This document shows positions 45,201-55,900 of a stretch of DNA of 64,000 bases, one piece after another. Source of the DNA: Deinococcus psychrotolerans (GTDB lineage: Bacteria > Deinococcota > Deinococci > Deinococcales > Deinococcaceae); assembly GCF_003860465.1 (NCBI RefSeq), contig NZ_CP034183.1, forward strand, positions 574,501 through 638,500, read 5' to 3'. Position 1 is the first letter of the stretch. Each line of letters begins with the position of its first letter. Below the pieces are notes generated by a model. It did no database searches. It worked only from the letters and a program-made list of their open reading frames with translations, and was not told the origin of the DNA. The translations under genes and the position numbers were made by a program.

Positions 45201-48200
45201 GCTCGGCGTGGACACGCCCGCACTCAGCGGCAATCTCCAGCTCAATCTGGCCGGACTCGGTGGCACGGCCAAACTGCAAGCCAGCGTCGCGGGCGCTCAG
45301 GTCGGCGGTACTCTGACCCGGCAAAACGGTGCGGTGTCGGCCAACTTGAGCGGCCAGCTCAGCGACCTCGCGGCGCAGCTCAGCGGCCAAGTGTATCCGC
45401 AAGTCCAGCTTTCCGGCCCCGTGACTTGGCGCGGCGTGGGCGGCCCGCAAACCGTGAGCGCCCAGCTCAGTGGTTCTTACGGCGACCTGCGGGTGCGGGC
45501 CTCCGGTCAAACCAGTTCCATCGACACTGGCAGCGTGGCCCTGCCGTCTCAGGCGCTGCGGTTAGAAGGCAGCCTGACCCCCACGCTGGCCCTCAACGGC
45601 AGTTGGGGCGACCTCGGCCTGATGTACAAGGGCGGCGAAGTCTCGGCGCGGGGTCAGCAGACGCTGAGCGCGGCGGGGCAGGCCGGGCAAGTTAGCGTCG
45701 ACGCCACTTGGAAACCGGATTACAGCGGCAACCTCAGCGCGGCGGGCCAGCTCGGCGAGTACGCCTTCAGCGCCTCCGGCCCTTGGACGGCCCTGAAGGT
45801 CAACCTCAGCGGCGCGGGCCTGACGGCCACGGGCCGCGCCAACGCCCGCACCCTCGATTACGTTTTAGATGTCGGCGGTTTGTTAAGCGGCGTGAATGTC
45901 AGCGGCCAAGTGCGCGGCCAAAAAGCAGCCCTGAGCGGCACCCTCAAAGCCAGCGACGGGCAGGGCGGGCAGGCCGATATCAAAGTCAACTCGCTGAGCA
46001 GCTTCACGCTGGACGCCCAAAACTTCAAAGTGGCGGGCCAGACTTTACAGGGCAAACTGAGTGCCAGAAACGGCCAGCTCAGCGGCTCGGCCAAGCTGGG
46101 GCCGCTTGATGTGGAGGCAAAAAACGGGCGATTCACGGCCTCCGGCACGCTGTATCAGCACCAAATCAAGGCCAGTGGGCGGCTGAACTTGCCCACAGCG
46201 CTCAGCGATCTCAAGCTCAAGGTGGACGGGCCTTATCTCAGCGCACAGGCCAGCGGCAGCGGCAACAAATTGCTGGGAAGCGTGCGGCTCAAGGCCCAGC
46301 AGTACGGCAGCGGAGCGCTCAGCGCCCAACTTCCAGCGCAGGACTTGCCGCTGGAAGCGTCGCTCTCTCCCTTGTCGGTCAAGGTGGGCGGGCTGCGTTA
46401 CGCGGGCGGCAACTGGAGCGGCGACACCCGCGTGCGCTACTCCGTCAATAAAAAGCCCAGTTCTTTGCGCTTGATCGGCAATGGAAAGACGCTCAGCGCC
46501 GCGCCGCAGGACACGCTTTTGGCGGGCCAAGTCAAGGTCTTGCCAGAATTTGGTGGCACACTCAAAGTCAATTTGGCCGAGTTGGAAGCCGCACTGCCGC
46601 CCACATTGTTGCCTGCCAGCGTCAAAACCAATCTGGTGCCGGGCGTACTGAGCGCCCAACTCTCCCTCAGCGGTGCGGCGCTGAGCCTCAGCGGTGGGCG
46701 CTGGCAAGGCGAAATACTGGGCCTGAGCGGACAAGTTGGCTGGAGCGGCAAGCTCACCGCCAAAGCGCTGCTGACCCTGCCGACTTCGCGTCTGCCGATC
46801 AGTTACGACGGGCAAGACCTGCGCCTGCAAAACGCGGTGCTGGACGCTCAAGCCCTCAGGCCGGTGTTAGCAACCTTGAACGCCTCTTTGGCCGACTTAG
46901 AAGGCCAGTTCCGCGCCGACGTGACCGTACCCAGCCTTGACTTTGCGCGGGCCAGCGGACAGGCCCAAGTGGATTTGAGCCTCAATCAGCAGGCCGCACG
47001 GGGCCAGCTCAACCTGCGTGGGGGCCAGCTCAGCGCCGCGCTTCGCAGCACCTTGGGCGGGCAAGCGCTCTCGGTGACAGGGTCGCTGTACCCGCAGGCC
47101 GACGCCGCTTTTGAATTTGGTGGCGTGCGCGGCACGGTTACAGGAGACGCCCGCAGCTTGGACGCCAACACCAGTTGGACGGCCCAAGCCGCCGGAACGT
47201 TTACCGCCGGCCCCCTTCAGGGCCGTTCGGTAACGGCAAGAGCCAGCCTTAGCCCCCAGATTGCCAGTCTTAGCGGCGTACTGGACGGCCTGAATCTCGA
47301 TTTAAGTGCTCAGAAGGCGGCGAGCGAGTGGACGGTGGACGGCACCTTCAACGCCGCCGATCTCAAGCCCCTGACCGGACAAGTCGGCCAGGTGGCCGGA
47401 ACGCTTTCCGGCACGCTCAGCAAGCTCACAGCGCAGGTCAGCGGCGACTTGGCGGGCGCGGCTTTTGAAATTCCAGCCATGTATCAGAGCGGCGTCGTCA
47501 CTCTTCAAGACGCCCAACTGAGCTACCCACTCGGTGACGGCTCGGCGCAGGCCAGCCTCAGCGGGCAAGCTTATCCGGCGCTTGATTTGAGCGGCAGCGC
47601 CACCCTGACGGCCTATGCTCCCGGCACCTACAGCCTCAGCGCGTCGGGGGCTTACGCGGCTCCCCGACTGGCGCTCGGCGGCGTGCTGACTTCGGACGTG
47701 CTGGGCTTCGGCCTGACCAGGACGCGCTTGGATGCGGTGTTAAAAGGCCAAGACTTCATGGTGACGGCGCAGGGCGGGCCGCTGGCCGGAGTGGCGCGGG
47801 GCCGCACCGACGCGCCCAATTACCTTCAGACCGCCAATCTGACTCTGCATGCACCGTACCGAAACGGCGACACCAACTTGCAACTCGATGGCCCGCTGAG
47901 TTGGAACGCCAAGACCGGTTGGGGCGGAGCGCTGAAGGTGGTGGGCAACGCGCCGGGCGGAGCTTTGAGCGCCCAGCTCAGCGGCAACGGCCCACTGAAG
48001 GTGCAGGCCAGCCTCGGCCCGGCCCAGCTCAGCGGCCAGTTCTCGGCCAGTTTGCCCACTTCGCCAAACGGCAGCCTCAAACTGGCTTCTCTGGACATCG
48101 GCGCGTTTTGGCAGCGGCCACAACTCCTACGCCTCAGCGGAACCGCCGACTTGGGCGGCTCCAGTTGGGCCGACCTCAGCGCTCAGTTCAGCGGGCAACT

Positions 48201-51200
48201 CAGCGACGCCGACGGGCAACTCAGCGGCGACCTCAGCGGCGAGTACGCGGCGGGGCAAGCCAAACTCAGCTTGAACGGCCAAGCCCTTCAGGGTTCGGCA
48301 AAGCTAAGCGGCGCTGCGTTCACCGCCTCGCTGAACGCGGCTGGGGTCACGCTCTCACGCTTGCTGCCGCCCTCGCTGGGGGTCGGCTCGCTACGCTTGT
48401 CCGGTACGGCGCAGGCCAGCGGTTCCACTTCGGCGGGCCTGATCAGCCTGAGCGCTCAAAACCTCTCGCTCAGCGGCCAGCAAAGCACCATTGGAGATTT
48501 CAGCGTCAGCGGCTCGGCCCGCTACAGCGGCGGAGTGGCGCGGGCGGATTTGACCGGGCGGGCTTACGGCGGCGACCTCAGCGCGACCGGCAGCTTTCAA
48601 AACGGCCTGCGCATCAAAGCCAGCGGCCTGACTTTCAAACAGTACGGCGTCACGGCGGCCAGCGGCGACCTCGTTTTGCGCGGCGACTACGCCAATCCCA
48701 CGCTCAGCGGCATGCTGAGGGCCACGCGGCCCGAGGGCGAGGCGACGGCCAGCGTGTCGGGCCAGTTGCAAGACCCGCAAATTCACCTCAAAGCTGCTCT
48801 GACTGGCCCTTACAGCGGCACGGTGTATGCCGACGCGGCGCAGCTCAACCTTGCCCAGCAAACAGCGCAGCTTCACCTCTACGGCAATGTGACGCAGACC
48901 AAAACGGACAGTGCCCAAAAAGGCAGCAACTGGCTCAATCTTGATCTGCGCGGCGTTTGGCCCAAGCTCAGCGGAGAGGCCACCGCCCGCCTCGTCAGTC
49001 TGCGCCAACTCGGGTTTAACGAACCGATTAAGCTGATCGGCAGCGGCAACGGCTCGTACCAAATCAGCGCCGGAACCCTTGGCAGCGGGCAGCTTAGCCT
49101 TACTGGCCTCAACCCTATGGTGAAGGCCAGCGCCACCCTGACACCGCTCGCCCTGATCGGCGCAGAGGGCAGTGGACAGCTGAATGCCAGCTTGAGCGGG
49201 CCGCTGACCGATTTGCGCTTGGCAGCCAGCGGCACCTTCAGCAAGCTCAGCCGCAGCGGGGTGAGCCTGCCCACCACCTCGCTGAGCCTTTCCGGTTCGC
49301 TCACTGCACTCCGGGGCGAGATGCGCCAAAACGGTGCGGCGGTCGGCAGTTTCGACGGCCAGCAACTGCGGTTCACCAATCTCAAGGCGGCGGCAGCGGG
49401 CCTTGATTTGACCGCCAGCGGTAGCGCGAGTCTGAGCGGAGAAAACAGCGGCGAAATCAGCGCCCAAGTCAGCGCAGCGGGCGCGGCCAGCGGCTCGGCC
49501 AAGCTGACCTACGGCGCAGCGGGCCTCAAGGCGACGGGGCAACTGACGGCGGCAGGCTTTGACGGAGCGTTCGATGGAGCGGCCACGCAAAAAAGCGGTT
49601 GGAGCGGTCAGGTCTCGCTCAGCGGCGGGCCGGTCATCAGCGGAGTGGGAGCCGTGCTGAGCGCGGGCACGCCGCTGAACCTCTCGGGGCCATTCGCCGC
49701 GCCGAGACTCAGCGGCACACTGGGTCTGGTGGGCGCACAGGCTCAACTGACGGCCAGCAGCAGCGGCGCACGCCTGACCCTTCAGGACGGCCCCGCCACG
49801 CGGGCCAGTGGCAGCCTGAGCCTGCTCAAAATAGGAAGTGGTTACGTCTGGGAAGGCGAAGGCCGCCTTATCCGGCCCGAAGGTGAACTGGACTTGGGCC
49901 TGAGCGGAGAAGCGGCCAACCCGCAAGCCCAGCTCAGCTTCCGGCGCGGTGAGTGGACGGCGCACGGCAAGGGCAACTTGAAAGGTGCTCAACTCCAGTT
50001 ATCAGACGGCGTAAAGAGTGGGGATTTGAGGTATGACGGCAAGACGTTCAGCGTCACTGCCGAGCAGCTCGACCTCGCCCGCCTGCACATTGGCGACCTC
50101 AGCGGGCAAGTCAGCGCGGTGGCAGCACTCGACAACAAACTCAGCGGCTCGGCCAGCCTCAGCTTCAGCAACCTCAGCAGCGGAGCGGTTTTGCCTTATT
50201 TTGAGTTGCCGCTCACCGGCTCCGGCTCTGCCCAGGTCAGATTCACCAACGGCAAAGGGCAAGTACAGGCCAATGTCACCGCGCCTTACGGCCAGGTTGC
50301 GCTCAGCGCCGAGCAAAGTGCGGCGGGTGGGCGCTGGAGCGGCAGCCTCAAAGGCGAACTCACCAAAGATCAGGGCCGAATTCTGGCAGATGTCACTCTA
50401 GATGACAGCGGCGCAGGCGGGCAGCTCAAGCTGGAAAACTTGCCGCTGAACGTCTCCAATTTGCCCGTCAACTTGAACGGCACAGTGACGCTGGCGGGCC
50501 AGAACTTCACGCTGGACGGAGAGGCGGTCACAGACATGGGCCGCGCCGATGTGAGCGGTGACGGCGGCATCGCCGATCTCGCGCCCATTTTGAGCAGTTA
50601 CACTGTCCTTAAACCCAGCGAAGCGGGCTACCGAATTCAGGTGGGCGTTTCCAACTTCGATTTGGCGCAGCTCAAACTCGCTCAGGGCATCAGCGGGGCC
50701 ATCAGCGGACAACTGATACTCAGCGCAGACAGCGGCAGCTTCGCGGTTTCGTCCAAAGCCCTGAAGCTGGGCAACGCCAGCTTTCCAGCGCGGATCGACG
50801 GCACGCTGGCGGGCGGCGACTGGCGTCTGCGCGGCTACGTGGGCAGCTCCACCCTTTTCGGGGCCGTCACGAATGGGCAGCTCAGCGTTCGCAGCCAACT
50901 CGAAGCGCTGCCGCTGGGCAACATCATTTCCGGCTTTACCGGCAAACTGCCCGGCAACGGCATCGTGACCGGCATCGCCCGCCTCGACGCGCCGCTCTCG
51001 GACGTGTTGTCGGGCAGCCTGAATGTGGTGGCCGAACGGGTGCGGGTCACGGCAGGCACAGACACGCTCATCGGCTCCGGCACAATAGATTTCCGCAACC
51101 GCGAACTGCGCCAGTTCAATTTGCAGCTCGACGGCGCAGGTCAGTGGCGCGTTTCTGGAGAATACACCCGTCAGAAGGTCAATTTGCAAGCGGCTTTCAT

Positions 51201-52839
51201 CAACACCACCTTCACGCCGGTGCTGGCCTTCGTGCCCAGCCTCAGCGGCGTCGCTCCGGCACTAAAAGGCAGCTTGACGCTGAATGTGGGCGGCACTTAT
51301 GAGCAGCCCACCGCTACCCTCAGCGGCTCGAATTTGCTGGGCAGCGTTTCCGGCATCAGCGTGCAGGTGCCCAGCCTCAGCGGACAACTCGGCAACGACG
51401 GTCAGTTTACGGCGCAGGCCGCCGTGCAGGCGTCGGGCAACTTGGGTACGGTGGGTACGCTACGGGCCTCGGGACAGTTTGCCAGCAGCCAGCTCAGCGC
51501 CACCGTGCTGCGCTACCAAGGCACCCTGAGCGCCGACCTGCTCGGCAACCTCGGCACCCTGGACGCCAGCTTGACGCAGGGCCAGAACGCCCAGAATCAG
51601 GGCACTTGGACGGCTACCGCCGCTGCTCAGCAAGGCGGAACGCTGAGCCTGAGCGGACAAGTCAGCCCCAGCATTGATGTCAAGGTGATCGCCCAAAATT
51701 ACAACTTGCCGATCCGCAGCATTTACGCCCGAGAAAGCAGTCTCAATGCCGCGCTAAGTGCCAAAACGCTGGGCGAGCAGATTGTCATCAGCGGCCAAGC
51801 CAGCTTTGATCGGCTGATTTTGGGGCGGGTCGGTGCGGCCAGCTTGCCCGGCACCGTCAGCAGCACCCCCGGCAACGACCCTCTAAGCAACTTCGTCAGC
51901 CCGCTGCCCGACGAACTCACCGTCTTCCCCAGCAAAACCGGCGAGAAGCCAGTCAGCCCCTTTCTTCAGCGCGTCGTCTTGCAAGACATTCCCATCACCG
52001 CCCCCAACGGCATTCGGGTAGATGAAAATCTGGCCCAAGCCGAACTCTCGGCCGCGCTCACCTTGTCCGGCACGGGCGCTTCGCCGAGACTGAGCGGCAA
52101 CGTCAAGAGTTTGCGCGGCAATTTGCTGCTGCGCGACAACAACTTCAATTTGCAAAACGCCTCAGCCAATTTCGACGGCAGCAGCCTCTATCCAGTCTTC
52201 AGTCTCACCGCCCAGGGCCGCGTGCCAGATCAGAGCGGTAAACCTATCGGCGTGCAGCTCCAGGCCGACGGCTCCTTCGTGGTGCAGTCGGGAGCGCGGG
52301 CGCTGAAACTCGACACCGAGCTGAGCTGCACCACCTGCGCCAGTGCAAGCGATTACTCGCAGGCCGAACTTTATTCGCTCTTGGCCCTCGGCACGCCCGA
52401 TATCACCACGGTGGGCAGCAACATCGGCTCACTTGGCCAGAGCGCCATCAGCACCGCCCTGAACCTGTTCGTGCTGAGCGAACTCCAGCGCAACATCGCC
52501 CGCGCTCTGGGCGTAGACGTCTTCCGCATTTCCAGCAACCTGATTACCCCGGAGGGCAACCTCGACGCCAAATTCACGGTGGGCACTTACCTCTCCAAGC
52601 AGTTTTATATTCAGTATCAGGTGGACTTGACCGGCAAGGGTCTGTTTGACGCCACCTACACCACCGACGACAACCGCTTTACCTTCCGGGTCAGCACCCC
52701 GATCAGCGGCCTTGATCTGCAAACCGTGCGCCCCTCACTGACGGTCGGCTACAACTTCAACGCCAACAACAGTCTGACTCTCGGCGTGCAGTCGGGCCTC
52801 GGCACCAGATTTTCAGTGGGATATTTGTACAAATGGTGA
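42247..52839 (+). CDS. Giant TamB-like (DUF490) envelope protein
   Basis: The product has about 3530 residues, more than twice the roughly 1260 of E. coli TamB. A single N-terminal anchor (ILRRLAQIFAVLLVAALL, near residues 2-19) leads into about 3200 residues of beta-rich sequence with LSGQ, LSGS and LKVGPLTLSG units, which suggests a very long taco-shaped beta-groove. The C-terminal domain (about 3240-3530) has the TamB hallmarks QAELYSLLALGTPD, LSELQRNIARALGVDVFRI, KFTVGTYLSKQFYIQYQVDLTGKG and an end SVGYLYKW. TamB-family proteins move lipids or insert outer-membrane proteins between membranes. No TamA/BamA is nearby. Start: GTG 42247 from promoter spacing; ATG 42238 is the alternative. It is convergent with RNase R. 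Confidence 0.9.
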   Translation: MILRRLAQIFAVLLVAALLLIAFGPALYGPALLTRVGGPYQLSAASVSGPLWNVSAHGLSVKGPGVSVRAEQAQVGLATLSLGDKTVRLNLGLSGGVINLTLKDLFKKSAGSAPSLPLTILPGNVSIKEMRLNLNGKGMEIPNGHFAVSGSSTGDHQGQLELSGQTDYGDVSAALKYAEKNGELSGKADFSADARLINFYWRPGGVTAGQVTGQYRLSGGQLEGDFKLVGGAVRVPEAKFVEIEPVSGQFTHRGDVIQGQVSGQGLGGPVTAQAKVDLAAQRFEVRAQASPTLTALGKALKLPASGAVQLSAHISGWKTVKASAQLKSAQGQFVNIPYRELGADYAFAFAKGHIQQNTLRFGAQARLLGERQQIAGNWTFNKSGAVTLSGQLLRKPLNLSGQINAKNKLTVAGTGLGGPVEASYQLTQRELSATLRPDVYTLTGRLSVAGKINDLALSASQLKVGPLTFSGRGRLNERGLQASLDEAAGGSVSVETDRRFVGTWQADGLGLAGISANGSGAIDLTKGLSGQLSAQVPRISSSLSGPVKLNWLTRTGTWQAGQQRLSWNGETFGVVASNLKAAGLTVNGAADYRTDTRQASVQATTNLLGEVQTLAGQWTANQGGRFSLGGQLLKEPLNLSGKLDAQNQVSLQGRAVGGPVQANFNPTSLQLSAQLELSLYGVTGKVAVSGQPNDLAIKAQAVKVGPLTLSGQGQFKQGRVQANFSETGGGVLGVSGPLNDLAFKAQGVKIGPLTLAAQGKLNDSGLQASVNEAGGGTLSVSTNRQFVGTWRADALGLAGISANGSGAVDLTKGLSGQLSAQVPSVSSSLSGPFKLNWLTRTGTWQAGQQRLSWNGDTFSLKADHLKVQEFSIDGQAAYRLTDRRVTGRLTASGNGVNVMATGQGQQASLSGTVRGVEVQALSDLQAPFTTRVQVKGADLAGKLSLSSTNGINFNLQSGKQSAQGSFEGQNWNVTGGVDLAALRPLLGVDTPALSGNLQLNLAGLGGTAKLQASVAGAQVGGTLTRQNGAVSANLSGQLSDLAAQLSGQVYPQVQLSGPVTWRGVGGPQTVSAQLSGSYGDLRVRASGQTSSIDTGSVALPSQALRLEGSLTPTLALNGSWGDLGLMYKGGEVSARGQQTLSAAGQAGQVSVDATWKPDYSGNLSAAGQLGEYAFSASGPWTALKVNLSGAGLTATGRANARTLDYVLDVGGLLSGVNVSGQVRGQKAALSGTLKASDGQGGQADIKVNSLSSFTLDAQNFKVAGQTLQGKLSARNGQLSGSAKLGPLDVEAKNGRFTASGTLYQHQIKASGRLNLPTALSDLKLKVDGPYLSAQASGSGNKLLGSVRLKAQQYGSGALSAQLPAQDLPLEASLSPLSVKVGGLRYAGGNWSGDTRVRYSVNKKPSSLRLIGNGKTLSAAPQDTLLAGQVKVLPEFGGTLKVNLAELEAALPPTLLPASVKTNLVPGVLSAQLSLSGAALSLSGGRWQGEILGLSGQVGWSGKLTAKALLTLPTSRLPISYDGQDLRLQNAVLDAQALRPVLATLNASLADLEGQFRADVTVPSLDFARASGQAQVDLSLNQQAARGQLNLRGGQLSAALRSTLGGQALSVTGSLYPQADAAFEFGGVRGTVTGDARSLDANTSWTAQAAGTFTAGPLQGRSVTARASLSPQIASLSGVLDGLNLDLSAQKAASEWTVDGTFNAADLKPLTGQVGQVAGTLSGTLSKLTAQVSGDLAGAAFEIPAMYQSGVVTLQDAQLSYPLGDGSAQASLSGQAYPALDLSGSATLTAYAPGTYSLSASGAYAAPRLALGGVLTSDVLGFGLTRTRLDAVLKGQDFMVTAQGGPLAGVARGRTDAPNYLQTANLTLHAPYRNGDTNLQLDGPLSWNAKTGWGGALKVVGNAPGGALSAQLSGNGPLKVQASLGPAQLSGQFSASLPTSPNGSLKLASLDIGAFWQRPQLLRLSGTADLGGSSWADLSAQFSGQLSDADGQLSGDLSGEYAAGQAKLSLNGQALQGSAKLSGAAFTASLNAAGVTLSRLLPPSLGVGSLRLSGTAQASGSTSAGLISLSAQNLSLSGQQSTIGDFSVSGSARYSGGVARADLTGRAYGGDLSATGSFQNGLRIKASGLTFKQYGVTAASGDLVLRGDYANPTLSGMLRATRPEGEATASVSGQLQDPQIHLKAALTGPYSGTVYADAAQLNLAQQTAQLHLYGNVTQTKTDSAQKGSNWLNLDLRGVWPKLSGEATARLVSLRQLGFNEPIKLIGSGNGSYQISAGTLGSGQLSLTGLNPMVKASATLTPLALIGAEGSGQLNASLSGPLTDLRLAASGTFSKLSRSGVSLPTTSLSLSGSLTALRGEMRQNGAAVGSFDGQQLRFTNLKAAAAGLDLTASGSASLSGENSGEISAQVSAAGAASGSAKLTYGAAGLKATGQLTAAGFDGAFDGAATQKSGWSGQVSLSGGPVISGVGAVLSAGTPLNLSGPFAAPRLSGTLGLVGAQAQLTASSSGARLTLQDGPATRASGSLSLLKIGSGYVWEGEGRLIRPEGELDLGLSGEAANPQAQLSFRRGEWTAHGKGNLKGAQLQLSDGVKSGDLRYDGKTFSVTAEQLDLARLHIGDLSGQVSAVAALDNKLSGSASLSFSNLSSGAVLPYFELPLTGSGSAQVRFTNGKGQVQANVTAPYGQVALSAEQSAAGGRWSGSLKGELTKDQGRILADVTLDDSGAGGQLKLENLPLNVSNLPVNLNGTVTLAGQNFTLDGEAVTDMGRADVSGDGGIADLAPILSSYTVLKPSEAGYRIQVGVSNFDLAQLKLAQGISGAISGQLILSADSGSFAVSSKALKLGNASFPARIDGTLAGGDWRLRGYVGSSTLFGAVTNGQLSVRSQLEALPLGNIISGFTGKLPGNGIVTGIARLDAPLSDVLSGSLNVVAERVRVTAGTDTLIGSGTIDFRNRELRQFNLQLDGAGQWRVSGEYTRQKVNLQAAFINTTFTPVLAFVPSLSGVAPALKGSLTLNVGGTYEQPTATLSGSNLLGSVSGISVQVPSLSGQLGNDGQFTAQAAVQASGNLGTVGTLRASGQFASSQLSATVLRYQGTLSADLLGNLGTLDASLTQGQNAQNQGTWTATAAAQQGGTLSLSGQVSPSIDVKVIAQNYNLPIRSIYARESSLNAALSAKTLGEQIVISGQASFDRLILGRVGAASLPGTVSSTPGNDPLSNFVSPLPDELTVFPSKTGEKPVSPFLQRVVLQDIPITAPNGIRVDENLAQAELSAALTLSGTGASPRLSGNVKSLRGNLLLRDNNFNLQNASANFDGSSLYPVFSLTAQGRVPDQSGKPIGVQLQADGSFVVQSGARALKLDTELSCTTCASASDYSQAELYSLLALGTPDITTVGSNIGSLGQSAISTALNLFVLSELQRNIARALGVDVFRISSNLITPEGNLDAKFTVGTYLSKQFYIQYQVDLTGKGLFDATYTTDDNRFTFRVSTPISGLDLQTVRPSLTVGYNFNANNSLTLGVQSGLGTRFSVGYLYKW
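43681..43957 (+). repeat. Internal direct repeat in the TamB-like gene, copy 1
   Basis: About 277 bp (residues about 479-571) is closely similar at both DNA and protein level to 44539-44815. The offset is 858 bp, exactly 286 codons, so the reading frame is kept. Shared units include LAGISANGSGA and TRTGTWQAGQQRLSWNG. Confidence 0.85.
44539..44815 (+). repeat. Internal direct repeat in the TamB-like gene, copy 2
   Basis: Second copy of the unit at 43681-43957; a stretch of about 45 bp around the TRTGTWQAGQQ codons is identical in both. A weaker KxGPLTLSGQG unit near 44350-44410 looks like a third, partial member. Confidence 0.85.
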
Positions 52840-52882
52840 GCGGGCAAAATTTCCGACCTTCACTGTTCTGACCACTCGAAAT

Positions 52883-52911
52883 AAAAAAAGCCCAGTACGT
52901 TGACTGGGCTT
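52883..52911 (-). terminator. Terminator of RNase R
   Basis: A 9-bp perfect stem (52888-52896 with 52903-52911) with a 6-nt loop is followed by T7 on the minus strand. It lies between the convergent TamB-like and RNase R stops and mainly serves RNase R. Confidence 0.85.
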
Positions 52912-52928
52912 AAAACCTTACACCGAAC

Positions 52929-55900
52929 TTAGCTCGGCCCGTTGCCTCCACGGCGGCCACGACGGCGGCGGCGGCGGCGGGCTTCGTCGGCAGCACTCTC
53001 GGCAGTATCGCCGGTAGCACCGGCGGCAGTGGCACTGGCAGCAGGCTGGAGGCGCTGGCTTTGGGCTTCGTTACGCGGCTGGCGGGTGTTGCGCGGGGTG
53101 TCGCTGCGCGGGCCTGCACCAGCGCCGCTTTGGCTACGGCCCCGAAACTGCTGAGCGCCGCCGCTGCGGTAGCTGCCTTGCTCGCGGCCCGGCCCCTCGT
53201 CGGGCGGCATGTTCTCCAGCGTCCAATCACCGAAGTACATCCGCTGAACCGTGACGTTCACGGGGCGCAAATGCTCGTTGCGGGGGCGGTCTAGGGTGAC
53301 GACTCGGCGGCGGTAACCGCCAGTGCGCGGGCCGCTGGAATTCTGAGTGCCGCTTTGCACACCGCCTTGACGTGGACGCTCCGAGCGGGTGTCGGTGCGG
53401 GCGCTGTCACTCCGAGGGCTGTCACTGCGGGAGGTATCGTTGCGCGAGGTGTCATTCCGGGGGCTGTCACGACGCGGGCCACTGCCCTGCTCGCGGCGGG
53501 CCGACTGCATAGGCTGGCTCGGCTGCACAGACTGAGTGGATCGGGACTGCGCCGATTGAGCTTGGTCTTGCGGCTCCTGCACATCGTCGGGGGCGGCTTG
53601 GGGCTCTGCCTCGCCATTTTTACGTGGCAAGAAGCTGCTGAGTTTCTCGCGCTTTTGCGTTTCGCGGTCTTCGCGGCGGCGAGCGCGGGGGCGGTTGTCG
53701 TTGCCGTCCATACTGTTCTCCTGAGTTTGTTCTGCTTGAGTGAAGTCAATTTGGCGGGCCAGCGGATTCACGCCGCTGATGGTCACGTCGATGTTCTCGC
53801 CTATACGGTAGATGCGGCCCGAAGTGCGGCCTTTGAGGATGCTGGCGTCTTCGATATAAAAGTAGTAGTCGTCGCCGAGGTTGGAGATGTGCAGGCGGCC
53901 TTCCACTCCGTTTTCCAAGACCACGAACAGGCCCGAAGCGATCACGCCTGAGACGCGGCCCTCAAAGCTTTCGTCTAAGTGCTCCTGCGCCCACTTGGCT
54001 TGGTAATACTTGGTCAAATCGCGCTCAGCGTCGCTGGCATTACGCTCGCGCTCGGAAGTGTGACGGCCCTGCTCGGTCAGCGGCGCGGCGAGCTCGGCCC
54101 GCACCCGGTCGGTGACAGGGCCGCTCAGCGCCGCTTTAAGTGCCCGGTGAACCAGCAAGTCGGGATAGCGGCGAATCGGGGAGGTAAAGTGCAAGTACTC
54201 CTCAAAGGCTAGGCCGAAGTGACCCAGGTTTTCCTCGGCGTACTTGGCCTGCTGCATACTCCTGAGCAGCAAGGTATTGACCACACTTTCCTGACTGGTG
54301 CCGCGCACGGCCTTGAGCACCGATTGGTAGGCCTGCGGAGTTGGTTCGCCGCCGGGGAAAGCCAGCCCCATGCGGCCAATCGCGGCGCTGACTTCTTGAA
54401 AGCGGGCCATCGTCGGCTCTTCGTGGATGCGGAACAGCGTCGGCGCATTTTTTTCGAGGAGGAAATGCGCCACCGCTTTGTTGGCCAGCAGCATCAAATC
54501 CTCGATCATGCCGCGTGCGGTTTCCTCGCGCAGCGGAATAAGCTGCATATGACCGTCTTTGTCCACGTCCACTTTGACTTCGCGCAATTTGAAATCGAGG
54601 CTGCCTTCCCGCAGCCGCTTTTGACGCAGCTTGGCGGTGATTTTGAGCAGCAGATGCAAATCGCCTTCCAAGATGCGGGCGCTGCCCTGCAAGGTCGCCA
54701 CCGCTTCCGAGTAGGCCTGCACCTCGTCGTAAGTCAGGCGAGCTTTGCTGCGAATCACGCTGGGCGTAAACGCGGTGCTGAGAACCTCGCCGTCGCCGGA
54801 CAGCTCGATCATGGCGCTCATGGTCAGGCGGTCTTCGCCTTCCACCAAGCTGCACACCCCGTTGCTGAGGTGTTCGGGCAGCATCGGCAGCACCGCGCCG
54901 GGGAGGTAGACGCTGGTGGCGCGGGCGTAGGCTTCTTCGTCAATCGCCGTGCCGGGCTGCACGTAATGGCTCACGTCAGCGATATGAATGCCCACCACGA
55001 AGGTACCTTCCGGCGTCGCCTGAATGTGAATGGCGTCGTCGAAGTCTTTGGCGTCGCTGCCGTCCACCGTGAAGATGTGGTAGTCGCGCAAATCCAGCCG
55101 CTCACGCAGGGCCGAGTCGGGCAGCTTGAGGGGAATGCGTTCGGCTTCCTCCAAAACTTCCGGAGGAAATTCGTCGCGCAGACCGTATTTGACGATCACG
55201 GCTTGGGTTTCGGTGGCAGGATCATCCTCGTTGCCCAGCACCCGCACGATTTCGCCGTACACTTCGTCTTCGCCGGTGTCTTCGGGCCAAAACAGTTGCG
55301 TCACGACTCTCGCCCCGTTGGGAAGCCCCTCGGTGCCGTCCGGCATCAGCATGATGCGGTGGCGGGCGCGGTGGTCGTCGGGCTTGAGGAAAGCGTAGGT
55401 GGCCTGATGGTCGAGCGAGCCGACAAGCTGCGAGTAAGCGCGGCTGACGATGCGAACCACGGCGGCGCGGGGCGAACTGTCGCGGCGACTGCGGTTTCCG
55501 CCACCGCCGCGCTCATAACGGTCGTTGCCGCCATTGCGGCCTTCGGGGCGAATCAGCACGATGTCGCCGTTCCAGGCTTCGAGCGTTTCACCTTCCCGAA
55601 TATAAAAGTCGTCGCCGCCCGAATCGGGAATGACAAAACCGAACCCGCCAGTCGACGCTTGAAAGCGGCCCCGCACCAAATTCATGGCTTCGGGCAGTCC
55701 GTAGGTGTGGCGGCGGGTGCGAATCACGTCGCCGCTGAGGGTCAGGTCTTCTAAGAGGCCCGCGAGGTCGCGCCGCACGCCCAATCTCTCACGGCCCTGA
55801 CGGGTAAAGGTGCGCTCGAAATCACGGACATGCACCGGACGGCCCAGTTTGCGGAGCTGCTCGATGATCAGTTCTTTGGCCTCGGGGCTGACAGCGTGAG

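Noticed and set aside
48391..49992. 533-codon minus-strand open frame in the TamB-like gene
   Set aside because: Low-complexity antisense shadow; the sense strand carries the TamB-like beta pattern through this stretch.
53355..53951. Plus-strand open frame over the RNase R tail
   Set aside because: It is the antisense of the Arg-rich tail repeats.
54219..55754. 511-codon plus-strand open frame
   Set aside because: Antisense to the RNB catalytic domain of RNase R.
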